Source of the DNA: Hygrophila difformis
Lineage: Eukaryota; Streptophyta; Magnoliopsida; Lamiales; Acanthaceae
Direction: 5' to 3'
Assembly (NCBI GenBank): GCA_030278955.1
Contig: JAOANR010000014.1
Span: 19,222,068 to 19,286,067 of the forward strand
Length of the DNA: 64,000 bases
Below the pieces are notes generated by a model. The model made no database searches. It saw only the letters and a list, made by a program, of their open reading frames with translations, and was not told the origin of the DNA. Numbering within the stretch: the stretch's first letter is position 1; every line of letters starts with the position of its first letter. A program made the position numbers and the translations under genes. Below, piece after piece: positions 37,968 to 51,003 of this stretch.

Positions 37968-40473
37968 TGTAATACCCGTAATTTTTAGGATATAAAATAG
38001 AATTTAATCCGATGAGCAAAGAGGTTTTATTTCCGAGGACCTGTAAAGTCGGAATTGCACGGAAGTCAAAAGACGACGATTTAGAACCCGATGAACCCAA
38101 AACCGACGGATTTAAGATTTCAAACATGAAATCAATTTGAGCCGGAATAAATTTAGGATGGGAACCGTAATCCGAGAATGACCCGGAAAATCGGAATCCG
38201 AGAACATAGAGGGATAGAAGTCCGAAAGAGAGGAGGAAATGCTCGACGGATCGCACGACCCGCCCGGACCGAAGTCTACGCGCTGACCGCGCGCTATCCG
38301 CGCGTGGTTTCCCCTATCCCCGCGCCAACCCCGCGTGGTTGCCCAGAATGCGGCAAATCACGCGATTTCGGCGACTTCTTGCCATAATTCGACCCCCCGA
38401 CGATGGAAAGTGAATTTTGGACGGAGGAAGGAGTATTAGGATGAGGGGAGAGCAGATTCTCACCCATTCTCAGTCTCTAAACTTCCCTCTACTCTCCCAA
38501 ACACTCCCAAAGCCAAACACTCTTCCGACGACTTCCCGACGAACTTCCGACGACTTTCCGGCTACCAAAACCGATCGTGGGAACGTGTAGATCAAGGTTT
38601 ACATCCCTTAGATCGTTGGTAAGGAGTATTTCAGATTCCTTATCTCGTTTTAATCTCAAATCCTCAATCTAACTTCGGATCTTTGACTTGTAAACACGTT
38701 CGTGGGCGAGAGAAGGAGAACGTGTGCGTGAATCCGTTCGTAGTAACTTTGGACGAGCCGAGCGACCCTAGGACGACCAAACACTCAATCAAAGTAAGTT
38801 GATGCGTTTCATATCAATACGGGTGGCTTAGGGGCGTCCGATTTAGTGTATTTGTAACAAAACGTAAAAATCGAACTTAAAAACCCCAACATGCGCAAAT
38901 TTTGGAATCCGATTAAAACCCCTATTTCGAGAAGTCAAATCGAAAAACTCAAAACTAGACTTTTGATCCTAACAAATTAAAATTTATTGTGTAAAAATTT
39001 TAGAGAATTTCATCAACGTTTACTACCCCAAATCGCGCCAAACATAAACTGCCTTGTTAAAACTTTTTCAAAAACTGACAGTGTACATGTCCGAACTTGA
39101 TGAGCATATTTCTATATTTCTAGTCCGAATTGATCTTTGCAATCTAAATGAAAGTTGTATATAATCATGTCTAGTATATGTGTATAAAATTTCAGAATTT
39201 TTTGAGTCCATTTGTTATGTCAAAACGTCGATTTTCTGAACTGTGGTAAAACTGAAACCTGACAGTGTATATGTTGTGCAATAAAATCGATTTTTGACAT
39301 GTTTCCTCAACTTATTTCGAAATCGTTAAAACACGAACGTTGTTCGTTAGGGTGTTTTTGATATAATGTGAACATTTCAGATTTTTCGGACTTGAAATGA
39401 ATTTTTAAATCAAAAAGGCGTAAACTGTGACGCCAAAAGACCTTTAAATCGTGAGATTTTGAAATTTCGAAACAAACGATCGAAAACTTGAAATACGATA
39501 AAACTATACTTTTGAAAAATCCCGTTACACTAAATTGAAACGATACATGAGATACTTTGGTGGAGGGAGAGTGCTCTGCAGGGTGCCCCTCTAGCCATTC
39601 TCTGCGGGCCTATAATGGACGAGAGAATATTATTGAAATACTACGCCAAAACGGCATTGAGATACATGGCATACACTCTCGGGAGTATCCGTACGGGTTT
39701 CCCGAGGCTCCGGAGTATTACTGGGTATGGCAGATACGGCTGCGGCCGCCGGACGACCGGCTACACAAGAAACTTACGAAATGGCTGCGGCCGCCGGATG
39801 ACTGGCTACACTAAATATTGAGAAATGGTGACGTAACGGGGAAAATTGAAAGACTTAATACTTTTTACGTATTTATTTATTTATTCTTGTCTTTAAATTT
39901 TGCATTTAAATTTATGTCTTAAATTTTATAACATGTTAAATTATTATTTATGAATTTAACGCATGTTCAAGTATACAATTAAATTATTTATTTTTAAATT
40001 GGTAAATGGAATATTTTTGTATGCATGCCTAGGAGTAAAATTTAATTATTTAGTTAAACCCCTTTATTGCTAGTTTAGGATCGACTTACTCAGTATTTTA
40101 TATACTGATAAAATTGTTGTTTTTCTCTTTTTCAGAGTATGGAGAAAATGCATGAGCATATGCATTTGGGGGATGAAAAAATTTAAACATTGTTTTATCG
40201 CTTTTTATGATACTTGCATATCGGGCCTGTATAACCCGAGTTTTGGCCATGTCGGCCCACTTTACATTTTCCGCTGCGATATATTATTATTAATATTATT
40301 ATGTGTGTGGATGAGACTTATTTATTATTTTTAAATAAATTCCGGACTTGTTTTTAAAACTTTTGCAATACCTATAGTCTTGCATCTCTTTAGCAAGCTC
40401 AGAGAATCCGTGTCTTGCTAGGGAGGTGTGGCAGTGACATCCCGGCATGGGTTATCAAAACCGGGGTGTTACA
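37968..40473 (+). mobile_element. Chromovirus (Tekay-like) 3' LTR
   Basis: A 2,506-bp block from TGTAATACCC to GGGGTGTTACA. Both ends correspond, in reverse complement, to the ends of the solo LTR at 51958-55033, and internal blocks are shared (for example the GTGTAGATCAAGG region). The 5' LTR and coding part are absent. The flanking bases (TTAAG on the right) have no partner on the left, so the left side was lost by deletion or recombination. Confidence 0.85.
40090..40135 (+). promoter_or_regulatory. LTR hairpin plus pyrimidine tract/YAG module (2 of 4)
   Basis: TCAGTAT (40090-40096), loop TTTAT, ATACTGA (40102-40108), then a pyrimidine tract ending in TTTTTCAG 27 nt later. Confidence 0.65.
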
Positions 40474-42225
40474 TTAAGAGACTTATTGTTCATGCGAAAA
40501 TACTAATCCAGGAAATCACAAAGTTCATGGAATGTTAACGGCAAAATATCAACAGACAGCCAAGCCATCTTAGCAATAGAACATTATCGGAGCAGGAGAA
40601 TCATCTTCTTTGCAAAAGTTAGAGATTTGGTGGACATGTTTAAGCCTCTTTGCGAGTTGTCGTAAAACTGAAGGGTAATTTGGTTAGAAAAAAAAAAAAA
40701 AAGAGAAGGTATAATTGGGCAACAGCGACGCTGGACCTTAAGATGCAGTATGACTTAGGTGCATATCTGTACCTATATCCATGATGTGCCAGACACTTGA
40801 AGTGATACCTCTCTAATCCATCAAATGACATCTATGACATTATAAGTAAGCATGCCCGGCTGCAAGCAGAAGCCAAATGCTTGCTTGCTCAGGGCTCCCA
40901 AAATTTTAGGGGCCCCATCTTTTTTTTCTTTTCATTTTATACATTGTACAATTATAAGTTGTCAAAACACCCTACAAGAATGGGCCCACCCCTATTAAGT
41001 CTCCGCAGAGTTCACATTTTCCCATTTCCCTTTTTGGCCTCTTTTATGGACAATTAATTAATCTATTATTTTATCACTTCCCATTTATCATCTTCCTCCT
41101 CTCCTCTATCTAGGGATGAAAACGGTACGGATACGATCGGATAGTGTCAGATATGAATATTATCCATTCTTTTTTGAATTCGGAGTCGAATACGGAGGGG
41201 TCGGATACGTATACAGTTTCAGATATTTCGGATTACAGATACGGTACGGATAAGGACGGATATATGATGGATACAGATGCTATCGGATACAGATTATCGG
41301 ATAATTTTTTATAATCTTTTTGAAAATTTGATAATTTTCGGATAATTTGATATTTTTTTATAAATATTGATAATTTTTAATTAATAAATAATAATATATT
41401 AATATATTCGGATATCCATATTTAAAATCCGGATAATATCCTATCAATTTTCGGATATGGTCGGATATTTTCGGATACGGTTAAATATTTTCGGATATGA
41501 ATATGAATGCGGATATTAAAATACAGATTTGGATTTTAATATTACGAATGCGGTATCCAGCCGGATTGTCGGATACGGATTCGAATTCGAATATAATCGA
41601 ATACGGCATCGGATCGATCGGATATTTACCGTACCGCTTTCACTCTACTCCTATGCATTATTATTGCATTTTCTTTCCCAAAAAATTCTCCATCTTCCAA
41701 CGCCAACTCAGTGGATATGGTTTCTGATACCTCTTAAGATTTATGCTTCTATTAACTGCACCACACCACAGTCCACAATTCATAATTTCATACCACATCA
41801 ATCCTCCCAATAGATACGAATTGTTGCCCAGCCTCGTAAACCCTCAATGGATTTAATATTTTTTTAGATTTATTAATTAATATTAAATAATTTTTTTATG
41901 ATTATATGGAGCTTAAACATGGTGCTTCTATCGAAGACTTCTACACGACTTGGGCTTTCCCCCCTGATTTCGTCGTTGGGGCCATGTCGGCGGATGCAGC
42001 TGGCGTTCGGTTCCCGAGGATCTAGTTTCTTTGTTTTAGTTTCTGTTTCCCTTCCTATTTTTGTATTTTGATTTTTCCTTCTTTTCTGGCTTCGGCTCTC
42101 CAAAAAAAAAAAAAAAATAATAAAAATATTTGCTCTCGCTCCGAATCAGGTGGAGACAGCCCTGACCATGCCCAAGAAGTACTGCCCGCACCGAGTGATG
42201 TCTACGACCTTATAATTAATATATA
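40474..42225. other. Intergenic DNA with a hAT-like repeat
   Basis: No gene is seen. A 16-base A run at about 42102-42117 ends a stretch (41900-42101) that could be the 3' end of a retroposed sequence; this is weak. Confidence 0.5.
41111..41647. mobile_element. hAT-like MITE rich in TCGGATA motifs
   Basis: Ends TAGGGATGAAAACGGTACGG and, in reverse complement, TAGAGTGAAAGCGGTACGG form imperfect inverted repeats. The interior repeats TCGGATA/TATCCGA-like motifs many times. Flanking 8-mers CCTCTATC and CTCCTATG are only loosely alike. Confidence 0.5.
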
Positions 42226-42879
42226 TGTTGGGGCCACAAGAAGTAGTGGGCCGCGAAAAGATAATTGGGCCATGCAATATGGGCCGAAGAAGGATTTCTA
42301 AGAAGAGTTGGACTTAAAATCGATTGGGCCGAGAAATTAAAAGGGAACGATCCAAAACAGAAGAAGAAACCCAAACGGAGGGAGATTTCGGAGAAAAGAG
42401 GTTTCGGCCGAAATAAAGCCAAGTCAGCCGATTGAGGGAGACGAAAGTCGGCTAAAGAGAATAGGCCGGAGGAGCGGTTATCAAGCTCCGGCTATAAATA
42501 GGGGATGCCATGCACAGAATCGAAGAGATCAATCCAACCCCCAAATTCCTTTATCAAATTTAATTCTTTGTATCTTTACTGCTTTCTTTACAGCTTTCCT
42601 TTACAGTTTTCCTAGACTCTAGCTTAGCTTGTAGCGGTTACTTTCCAAGTCCACCGTTGTTTCTCAACAACTGGTAGTTTGGTTCCTTTTTCCAGTGAAT
42701 TCGCCGTTGTTTCTTAACAACCGGTAGATTCTCCATTGTATCAAGTTTGCCATTTATAAATTCAGAGAATATTCAGTCAAGTTTGGGCGCATTATTGTTA
42801 ATCCGGACCCGTAACCGGTTTGATCCTTTTCCGATAGCCTCCCTTGAGGAGAAAAAGGTCCTTGGTTCATCACCAGCCA
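42226..42879 (+). repeat. 5' LTR of a gag-bearing Ty3 element related to the one at 16966
   Basis: Begins TGTTGGGGCC and ends CCAGCCA three bases before a primer site, matching the layout of the 16966 element. Length 654 bp. The 3' LTR is not in the window. Confidence 0.75.
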
Positions 42880-42882
42880 AAG

Positions 42883-42900
42883 TGGCACGCGCAGTGGGAC
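42883..42900 (+). other. Primer-binding site
   Basis: TGGCACGCGCAGTGGGAC, one base different from the site at 17582-17599. Confidence 0.75.
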
Positions 42901-42905
42901 TAGAA

Positions 42906-43970
42906 ATGGCATTTGAACAAACAAGTCCAGTGGTTAACACGGCGACAATGACCGATTTGCCGCCGATCCAGGAAGAACACACAGCAGAACCAGGCGAGTT
43001 CCCCCCGGGGTTCCCTGGACCATCAAACTTCCACAATCAGGAGTTTCCACACGACGATCTAACCCCGCGGTTCCGTGATCATGTCCAATTTATGGTAGAA
43101 ACGGCGGTTACTAATTCGGTTCGCCAGATAGAAGGCAATATCCTGGCAGCAATGCCAGCTATGTTCAGAGCCGAATTAGCGAGGAACATGTATCCGATGG
43201 GAACGCATAATGCACAAATGGCGCAAAATCCACCACCTGCAATGTAAAATCCTCACAACTTTCAACAGCAGGCCTATCGGCCGCTAGGAGGGCAAGGACC
43301 ACGGCCTTTCGTCCCTCCGCAACAAAGGCACGATCAGCAGCAGAATCAACCGCCTCAACCAGTAGTGCAACCGCCTGCTCCAGTGGTTCGACAACAATAT
43401 TTACCACAGCAGCCGAATCCGCCACAACTGGTTGACAGGGAATTAATTGTTGAAATAATTCGTACTCAGTTTGGAAATCTCATCGACCAGGAAAACAGGC
43501 CGATGTATAGGAAGCCTTACCCCGAGTATATCGAAGAGCAGTATCCACTGCCTAGAGGAGTAAAGGTTCTAGATTTCAATACTTTCTCTGGAGAGGTCGG
43601 CCGGTCTACGATTGAACATATTGGCCGATTCACAGTGCAATGCACCAGAATTGCGCAAAACGATTTTCATAAGTTGATATTGTTCAGCTTATCGTTAACT
43701 GGTCCAGCATTTGAGTGGTACATTAATTTACCAGCAGGATCGGTTAACACCTGGGCCGAAATGGAGCGTTTATTTCATGACCGATTCTATAACACCAGTC
43801 CTGAGGTATCAGTGGTTGATTTAACATCAACCAAACAGAAAGCGGCAGAATCAGTCACAGAGTTTATAGAGAGATTTTATGTCGTTAAAGCTCAAATGAA
43901 GACAATGCTGCCAGAGCATGAATATATTCAAATCCTGAAGCAGAATTTGAAGTTCGCCATCAAGGACAGA
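42906..43970 (+). pseudogene. Ty3-type gag, one in-frame stop, 3'-truncated
   Basis: The reading frame starts MAFEQTSPVV shortly after the primer site and stays open to 43970 except for a TAA at 43245-43247. It carries a Gln/Pro-rich middle and a Retrotrans_gag domain with YRKPYPEYIEE, FNTFSGEVGRSTIEHIGRF, LTGPAFEWY and FHDRFY. It aligns residue for residue with the gag at 18660-19200. It breaks off at 43970, where the LTR of the following minus-strand element begins. I did not find the rest of this gag beyond the right end of that element. Confidence 0.85.
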
Positions 43971-44985
43971 TGAAACTTTTGACGATTTCGTCAATACGAG
44001 CTTTTTCTAAAATATCCCAAATTTGAATTTATTAAATGAAGAGAGTTATGATTTATGGGAAGGGGTTTAAGGATATATTCCACTTTTTATTACTCATGTG
44101 GGAGACTTCGATCTCAAATGGCGTTGTGGAACTCCCCGGCATGAAACTTTTGACAATTTCCTGCCATGAAGATCCTTGTCATGAAACTTTTGACAAGTTC
44201 CCATTACATGAGTGTTTTCTGAAACATAATAATCCTGATTTTCAATTTTATTTAATGAAACCAATTTATGAAGGCGGAGTTGGGATTAGGGATATATTTA
44301 TAGGTTGTCACGTTTTTATTTACTCGTGTTAAGAAACTGTGCCCCCGAAAGCGCACGGAGTCAAAAATTGCAGTATTTCTAGTAAGTACCGGATCGTTCA
44401 CTGGAGGATGTGCGATAGAAGCAGGGCCCACGTCGTTTTATAAGATTTTCCACTCGGTTACTCGATTCAAGGTTGTGTTTTGACTATCAACTACTTGACA
44501 TAATTTAAACTGAGCTATGAAAGCAATAAAATTTTTCTAGAAAGCAAATAAATTTATTCTAAGAAAGCAATAAAATATATTCTAAGGAAACGATAAAATT
44601 ATTCTAAGAAAGCGGTTAAAATTATTCTAAGAGAACATATTTAAAATGAGACAGAAGGGACAGGAAGAAAATAATAAAGATTGGACAAGATTCAGATGAA
44701 ACACAGTTAAACTTCCATTTTGTTACGCTGATCTTAGCTTGGGATAATCCATCAGATAGCTAACTCTCATGCTTCCTATACTATGTTCCCTTTAACAGAC
44801 AGGTACTTACAGTAAGGATTTACATGCCTTAAGACAACAAAATCTAAGATACCACAGATATATAACTGCCCCTGCGCAGAGGTATGTCATTTATCTGTGG
44901 TGGATAAGCAACACCCGACAAATCATTAGTTGAAATGCCAAGTACTTTTATCATTCTCCCATGTCACACCCAAAGATTCTAATCA
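43971..44985 (-). repeat. 3' LTR of the minus-strand element
   Basis: Shares an equal-length copy at 58265-59279. Five further bases (AGCCC) beyond the proposed TG border also match the other copy. It contains a repeated CATGAAACTTTTGACAA motif near 44131 and 44179. Confidence 0.85.
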
Positions 44986-47900
44986 AGCCCTGAACTATCC
45001 CTTAACTATCAGTCCTAGTAGCAGTTACACAACTCTCAATACAACCGAGTGACCTCTAACGAAAGCATTTAAAAGAAAGAGATAAAGAAAGCATTTAAAA
45101 TCCTATCACTCGAAGGTTTTTGAAACTTTGACCCTGGTAGTAAAAGAAAGCCCCCAGTCAGAATGACCGGGTGTGAATCAAGAATTCCCGGCTCTCGGTG
45201 AACCGCTCGCAGTGTTCACTTCCTTCCGGGTGGTTATGAGATACAAACTAATGAAACGAAATAATGAATTAGTTCGTTCCGGATGCACTCACTCAGGACT
45301 CAAAAATAGGCTTTGGCAGAAGAGGACAGCAGTTGAAAGAGTACTCAACCCTATCTCAGAAAATAACCAAGACCCGAATGTTGTTCCTCTAGTATTACCT
45401 ATCACACCGTATTTGAGCCCAAGTGGACCCCATCTCAGTGCAACATTTTAATATCAGATTCCCAACACACAGCAATTTTGGAAAATAATTGATTTGAAAA
45501 CAATTCCCTAAACATGTACTAGACTCTCAATTGAAACACAGATCCTTTCAGTCTAGGTGAGACCTAATCGCTGACTCTGCTTTTAATTTCCCAAAATCAA
45601 CCCCAGTCGGATATGAATTAGTCAAAACTGAGGAATTTATCCCTCACTTAGATCCGGATTTTATAAATGAATTTTTTGTTGGAAATTTATCATGAGACAT
45701 CTGATTTAAATCACGACTTCTATGTCCAAGGGAAGGATCCCAAAATAATTATGACCACAATATTTACATAATAGTATCATGCATAATTTTATAAAGAAGT
45801 GTAAAATTAAATAACCCAAAATATAAGGCGGGTTTAGACAGAAGTTGATACAGAGAGATGAAATAGCCGGAGATGAGAAGAATTTATTTGGCTAAAAAGA
45901 TGACTGAAATAACTGGGGTTATCCGGACTGCAAACATCTGCCATCTAGGTTCCAACTATTCCAGGTGGAACGGTTTTTTAGATAGCGGGATGATCTTAAA
46001 TGACAGTAGTCGCTATCATTCAGACCCTTACTATCTGTGAATCAGAGAAAAACCTACATGTTCTTTCGCTGTCTTAATTACTAGACAACATTGACCTATG
46101 TCGTCTAGTGTTGGCACAGTTTGAGATTCGGGTTTGAAATTAAGATAAGAAAAATAAAATTGTATCCGGATAGGAGTCAGCTGAGCAGCTATTATAATCC
46201 CGGATGGACGAACCGCCAAGGCTTCCACCGACCACTATCCGGACCATGCAATATAACAACTAGTAATTAATAGTCAGACTACGAGCTAGTTTATCCGTGT
46301 GGGAATACCCGCCAACATTAGTCTGATTTATTTCTTACTAGCCGTTTCACACAACACAGATAAAGACCAAAATAAATAAATAAAAGAAAAATATTTTTGG
46401 GTCATCTTGTATGAGAGACATTGGTTTCTCATGCAAGGGTATGGAAATTATTCCATAATCACTCTTTATGGTCTAAATAATCTCTCATTCCATAATTAAT
46501 TAATTTATCACAGTCCGGATTATATACTTAGATCATTAGAGTTTAATTTTGTAGAAGAATCTTTTAATGGAAAATTGAACAAAGTTCTTTATATCAAATT
46601 AATCATGGGTTGAGATCATTGGATTTCAACCTCAAAATATTAATATAAAGGTTCAATTAATTAATGGGGTAAGATGGAGAATAAAAATTGGCAAGAAGGT
46701 GCCCTACATGTCATGAAGTAGAATTTGTGTCGTGAACCATGGGTTTACGACAAAGGGATCATGACATGAGAGGTGGAAGATAAGAGGAATTTGATATTTT
46801 GAAAATTAGGGTTTGTTGTGTCGCTAAACAAGAATCTGTGTCGCTAGGCATGGCCTCGCGACAAGGGTTTAGCGACACAAGGTTTGAAAATTCAACAACG
46901 GCATAATTCCTGGTCGCGGAACAAGGAGTGTGTCGCGGACCGTGGGTCCGCGACGGTCCGCGACAGGGGTTTCGCGACAGAGCCCTTCCAGAATAAATTG
47001 CAAGTATTTGGGTCCTCGGTCGCTAATCAAGGAGTGTGTCGCGAACCGTGGGTTCGCGACAGGACTGCCTCGCGACCGAGGGATTTTAAAAATTTTACAA
47101 AATTTTGGCAGCATAACGCCTTATACTGCATTGCACGGAAGTGCGTTGTGCATCACAACGGGAAAATTACGTTGCAACCCGTGGGGTTACAACGTGGTGC
47201 AATACAATATAGGAAATGCAAATTTTTTTTTAGTTAAAATATGCACAAACACTTTAATACCATCCCTTTTTAGATCTATCACACTAATCCTACAAATAAA
47301 AATAAAAACAGCACCAACAACACTATAAAAACCCCTACTAAACTAAAATAAAATTAAACTAAACTAGAAACAACAATTTAAATTAAACTATACTAATAAA
47401 TCTTCCAAGGGATGGGCAACAACAATTTAAATTAAACTATACTAATAAATCTTCCAAGGGATGGGCATCAAGCATTCATGCATCTAATAAACCATTAAAC
47501 CTAACTAAAACATAAAAATATGGACAAGTGACCAAAAATAAAATAGGCAGTAAACATGGAAGAAAGCAGAAACAATTTTTGTGGGACCTATTCTTGATGA
47601 TTTCAACAAAAATCAACATAAGATTCCAATACTTCCATTACTTAAGTGTTTGAAACCCAAAGTACAAAAATAAAATAAGCTGGAAAATGTGAACACTAGC
47701 TACACTAATTTATTACAAGGCAAAAATTAAAACTAAGCTAAAGTCTATCCCTACATTGCATAAAAATAAATTAAACTATCTATCCTAACTATTTTTGGAG
47801 AGCACAGTGGTGCCTCCAAGAACAACTAAACAAACTAAAGTGTAGCTAGGTTACTGTTCAAGGGGGTGGGAGGATATATTTATAGAGAGTGGAAAAAAAT

Positions 47901-48083
47901 AAGCCCTAGGCCAATTAGGCCCCTGTCGCTAAGCAAAATGTTGTGTCGCGAAACAATTTGGCTAGGGACACAACACATAAAATTGCTTTTTGCTCAGGAT
48001 TTTGCGCAGGAGGGGACGGGAGCTTGAGTCCAGCAAGATAAGACAAAATTTTCCTACCCAACGGGACCTCAAGTCCTGGGAGC
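44986..48083. other. Interior of the minus-strand element, left part
   Basis: No gene is supported. Around 46690-47090 and 47930-48290 GTCGCGA/GTCGCTA-type motifs recur (for example TCGCGACA, GTGTCGCGG). At about 47368-47466 a 49-bp unit ending in CTTCCAAGGGATGGGCA is present twice in tandem. Confidence 0.6.
47368..47466. repeat. Tandem duplication of a 49-bp unit
   Basis: The block ACAACAATTTAAATTAAAC…GGGATGGGCA occurs twice back to back with no visible difference. Confidence 0.9.
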
Positions 48084-51003
48084 TCCTGAGTATTTCAACA
48101 TGTGGGAAATTTGAATTTGGGAGAGTGGGATGGTCACGTGAGGGAGCTTGTGACTGCTTTGATTTCCTGTCTCTGTCCTGGTCGCGAACCATTTCCTCTG
48201 TCGCGAGACATCCGTTAGCGACTGGGGTAGCCTCTCTCACAGTCCCTAAGCAGTTTTTCTGTCGCGAGGCACCCGGTCGCGAGGCATTGGATCGCGACCG
48301 GATGGGATTTTTCTCTCTTCCCTATTCTCTCTCTCTCTCTCCACGTGTTCCTTTTCTCTTCATTCTTCTTTCTTCTCTCTTTCCCCATTTTTCTTCTACT
48401 GCTTTCTTCTTCTATTTTCGTTTTGCTGGGTCTCTCAAATTCAATCGAGAGATTAGGGCTCCTTCTCCATTTTTCTTGCTTCCTTGCTTTCTCTTTTCTG
48501 TTCTGTTTTCATCTTGTTCTTAAATGGGTTTGGGGCCATTTGAGATGGAAGGGGAGACGGGCAGGGGCTGCGGCTTCGTCGGTGGAGGATAGGTGATTGG
48601 AGAAGGGGCCGCCGGGGTTGCTGCTGTGGTGGTGCACTGGTCGGAGATGTTGACGGAAATGGAGATGAGGAAGACGACCGGAATCGGAGGTTGAACGGAG
48701 CAGCGGCTGGAATTAATTGAGATGGCCGGAAATGGTGATCTTGGACGCTGGAAGGGAGACCGGAGAGGGAGAGGTCGCTGCCGGAGTGGGATGAGGCGGA
48801 GGAGATGGTGGTCGGATGAGGAGGTGAAGATGAAGATGGTGGTTGAGGTGGTGGCCGGCGGCTGGAGATGGTGGCGGGGGCAGCGGCTGTCCGGCTAGTT
48901 TGGAGGCGGAGATGCGAAGGCGATGGTGGTGTTGGAAGAAGGGGCTGCTGCCGGATCTGTTGGTGCCGGAGAAAGGAAGCTCACCGGAGTTGGTGGCCGG
49001 TGGCGGCGGCGGCAGCAGTAGGAGGGTTAGGGTTAGGGTTAGGGTTAGGGTTAGGTTGGTATGGGTGAATGGGTTGGGCTTAGGGTGGTTTGGGCCTGGT
49101 TTAATTGGGCTAGGGTGGTTTTGGGCCTGTGGGATTGGTGTTGTTGGGCTCCAGGAAATTTGGACTGAAAATGTGATTGGACTTTACCTGCAAATTAATT
49201 AAAATTGATTAGAGGACTAATTATTTTTAATCAAGCAGAAAATGGGAATGTAAATAAACATAAAGAAAATATAAATAAACATTAATATATCAAAATATAA
49301 AATAATATAAATATGTATATTTATTCCACTTGATTATTTGGTTTGTGTTCCATTTAATGAACCCGTGTTCCACCGAATAGACAACACCGAACAAAAATTA
49401 TCAAATGTGGAATTTTTAATGTTTTTATCATGTTTTGGGTTTTTATAACACAAATTTAATAAAATAACAATATTTTTGTATTTTTCAATACCAGTTTATT
49501 ATTTATACAAACTTGCATAAATCTATTAAATTCAACTGCTTTCTTAATAAATAAGACCGGAATGCGATCAAATGCCCATGTTTAGACACGGAAATAGATT
49601 GAAAATAATGGTCAATTTTGGCCATTATCAACATCCTCACATTTAATACTGATCGTCCCCGAGCAGTCAGAGTTAGTGCTCATAAGAGCATAGACGCTGC
49701 ATATTTAATCTATTTTCGTGGCTTCAAAAATATTATTATTTTCAGATTGGGATAAGACAATAAAAAACTACAAGTATTAAATTTTCTTGATTGCAGTGTT
49801 TAATGAAATGATACTTCTCACTTACTCCGGCCTACAAATCAGTCATTTTTGATAATTTTTTCATGAATATCATGTTTAGAATAATCATTGATTTAATTCT
49901 AGAATTAAAGCATGACATGAATATAAATTAGAAATGAGGCCTCACATATAGTAGATGCGGAAATTTCACTCACTCTCAAAATTGGGTTTTAATCACGACC
50001 GCTCATAATCAAATTTAATTAAATTATCCCATAAGCTTGCGATTGGACCAACTCACCACCGGCTCATTTCTTTAAATCGAGATCATGAGGTCCTATTTAA
50101 AGGTTATAACGGGGCATACGGTTGTAACATTTGGTAAGGAATGGAATTATTGGGCTAAGAAGTGGCAAGAATTAATATATCATAACATGGCATATTTTTA
50201 TTAAAAATTAATGATCATCAATATTTTTTTTTCTTTTCATATTGCATGACATTAGACTGTGTCTAATTTGCTTTGTCATTTGCAATTTATTGTTGTTGAA
50301 TGAAACTCAACATCTTCTTTCTTTTTTTTTCTTTTTCTTCTTTTTTTTCTTTTCTTTTTTTTTTTAAAATCGGCTTATAGCATTACCGATTAATACATTT
50401 TTGATGATCATAAGTTTAATGCCTTTGATAGAATTTATACTTGCACACTTGGGTTTGAATATTTTGGTCTTTTTATAAGGCTAGAAACAATATAGAGGGC
50501 TTTAAAGAAAAATTAGGCTTAAAGGTTCAAAGTGGTTAATCCTAAAGGAAAAATATTTTTGGGTTTGGATTTCAAAAGAAGGCCAAAAATTTGGGGTTTT
50601 TCTAGGTGCCTCGATCATATGCTCGATTTTTGGAATATGGCATGGTCTTGAATCGGTCCCAATCGCAAGTTCTAGTTTCCTTTAATCAAAATGATTTTCA
50701 CACATCAAAGAAAAGAATGAGTAAAAATGACTCAAGGCTCAAATCTCACATGGAAGGGTTCATTCATGTCATACAATATTCTTAAATTTAATCTTTGAAA
50801 ATTTCTTACCATCTATTCAATTAAATTCTCAACATGAGGACTCATTACCCAACAAGATGATTATATCATTAAATTTTTATAGCTCAAAACCTCAAAAATT
50901 CATATCATGCATGTCTTCAATTATATTATCCCAATTTAAAAGTTTGAAAATTTAATCATAAACCAAAATCAAATATGTGAATCACTGACAATATGTATAA
51001 TGA
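48084..51003. repeat. Tandem duplication, copy A (2.9 kb)
   Basis: It matches 51015-56996 (after removing the solo LTR at 51958-55033) at about 99% identity. The left part, from about 48300, has CT-rich sequence and a GC-rich segment whose proline- or glycine-rich open frames change between frames. The right part, from 49200, is AT-rich, including a T-rich run at about 50320-50370. No conserved protein domain was found. Confidence 0.9.
49024..49053 (+). repeat. (GGGTTA)5 telomere-like array
   Basis: Five perfect six-base units in copy A; the equivalent place in copy B (about 55038-55050) has two. The unit is TTAGGG rather than the usual plant TTTAGGG. Confidence 0.9.

Noticed and set aside
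44036..44332. 98-aa frame repeated at 58330-58626
   Set aside because: Both lie in the LTRs of the minus-strand element, in the antisense direction; the repeat reflects LTR identity, not a gene family.
49024..49053. Interstitial telomere
   Set aside because: Only five six-base units, not the usual plant unit, and variable between duplicate copies.
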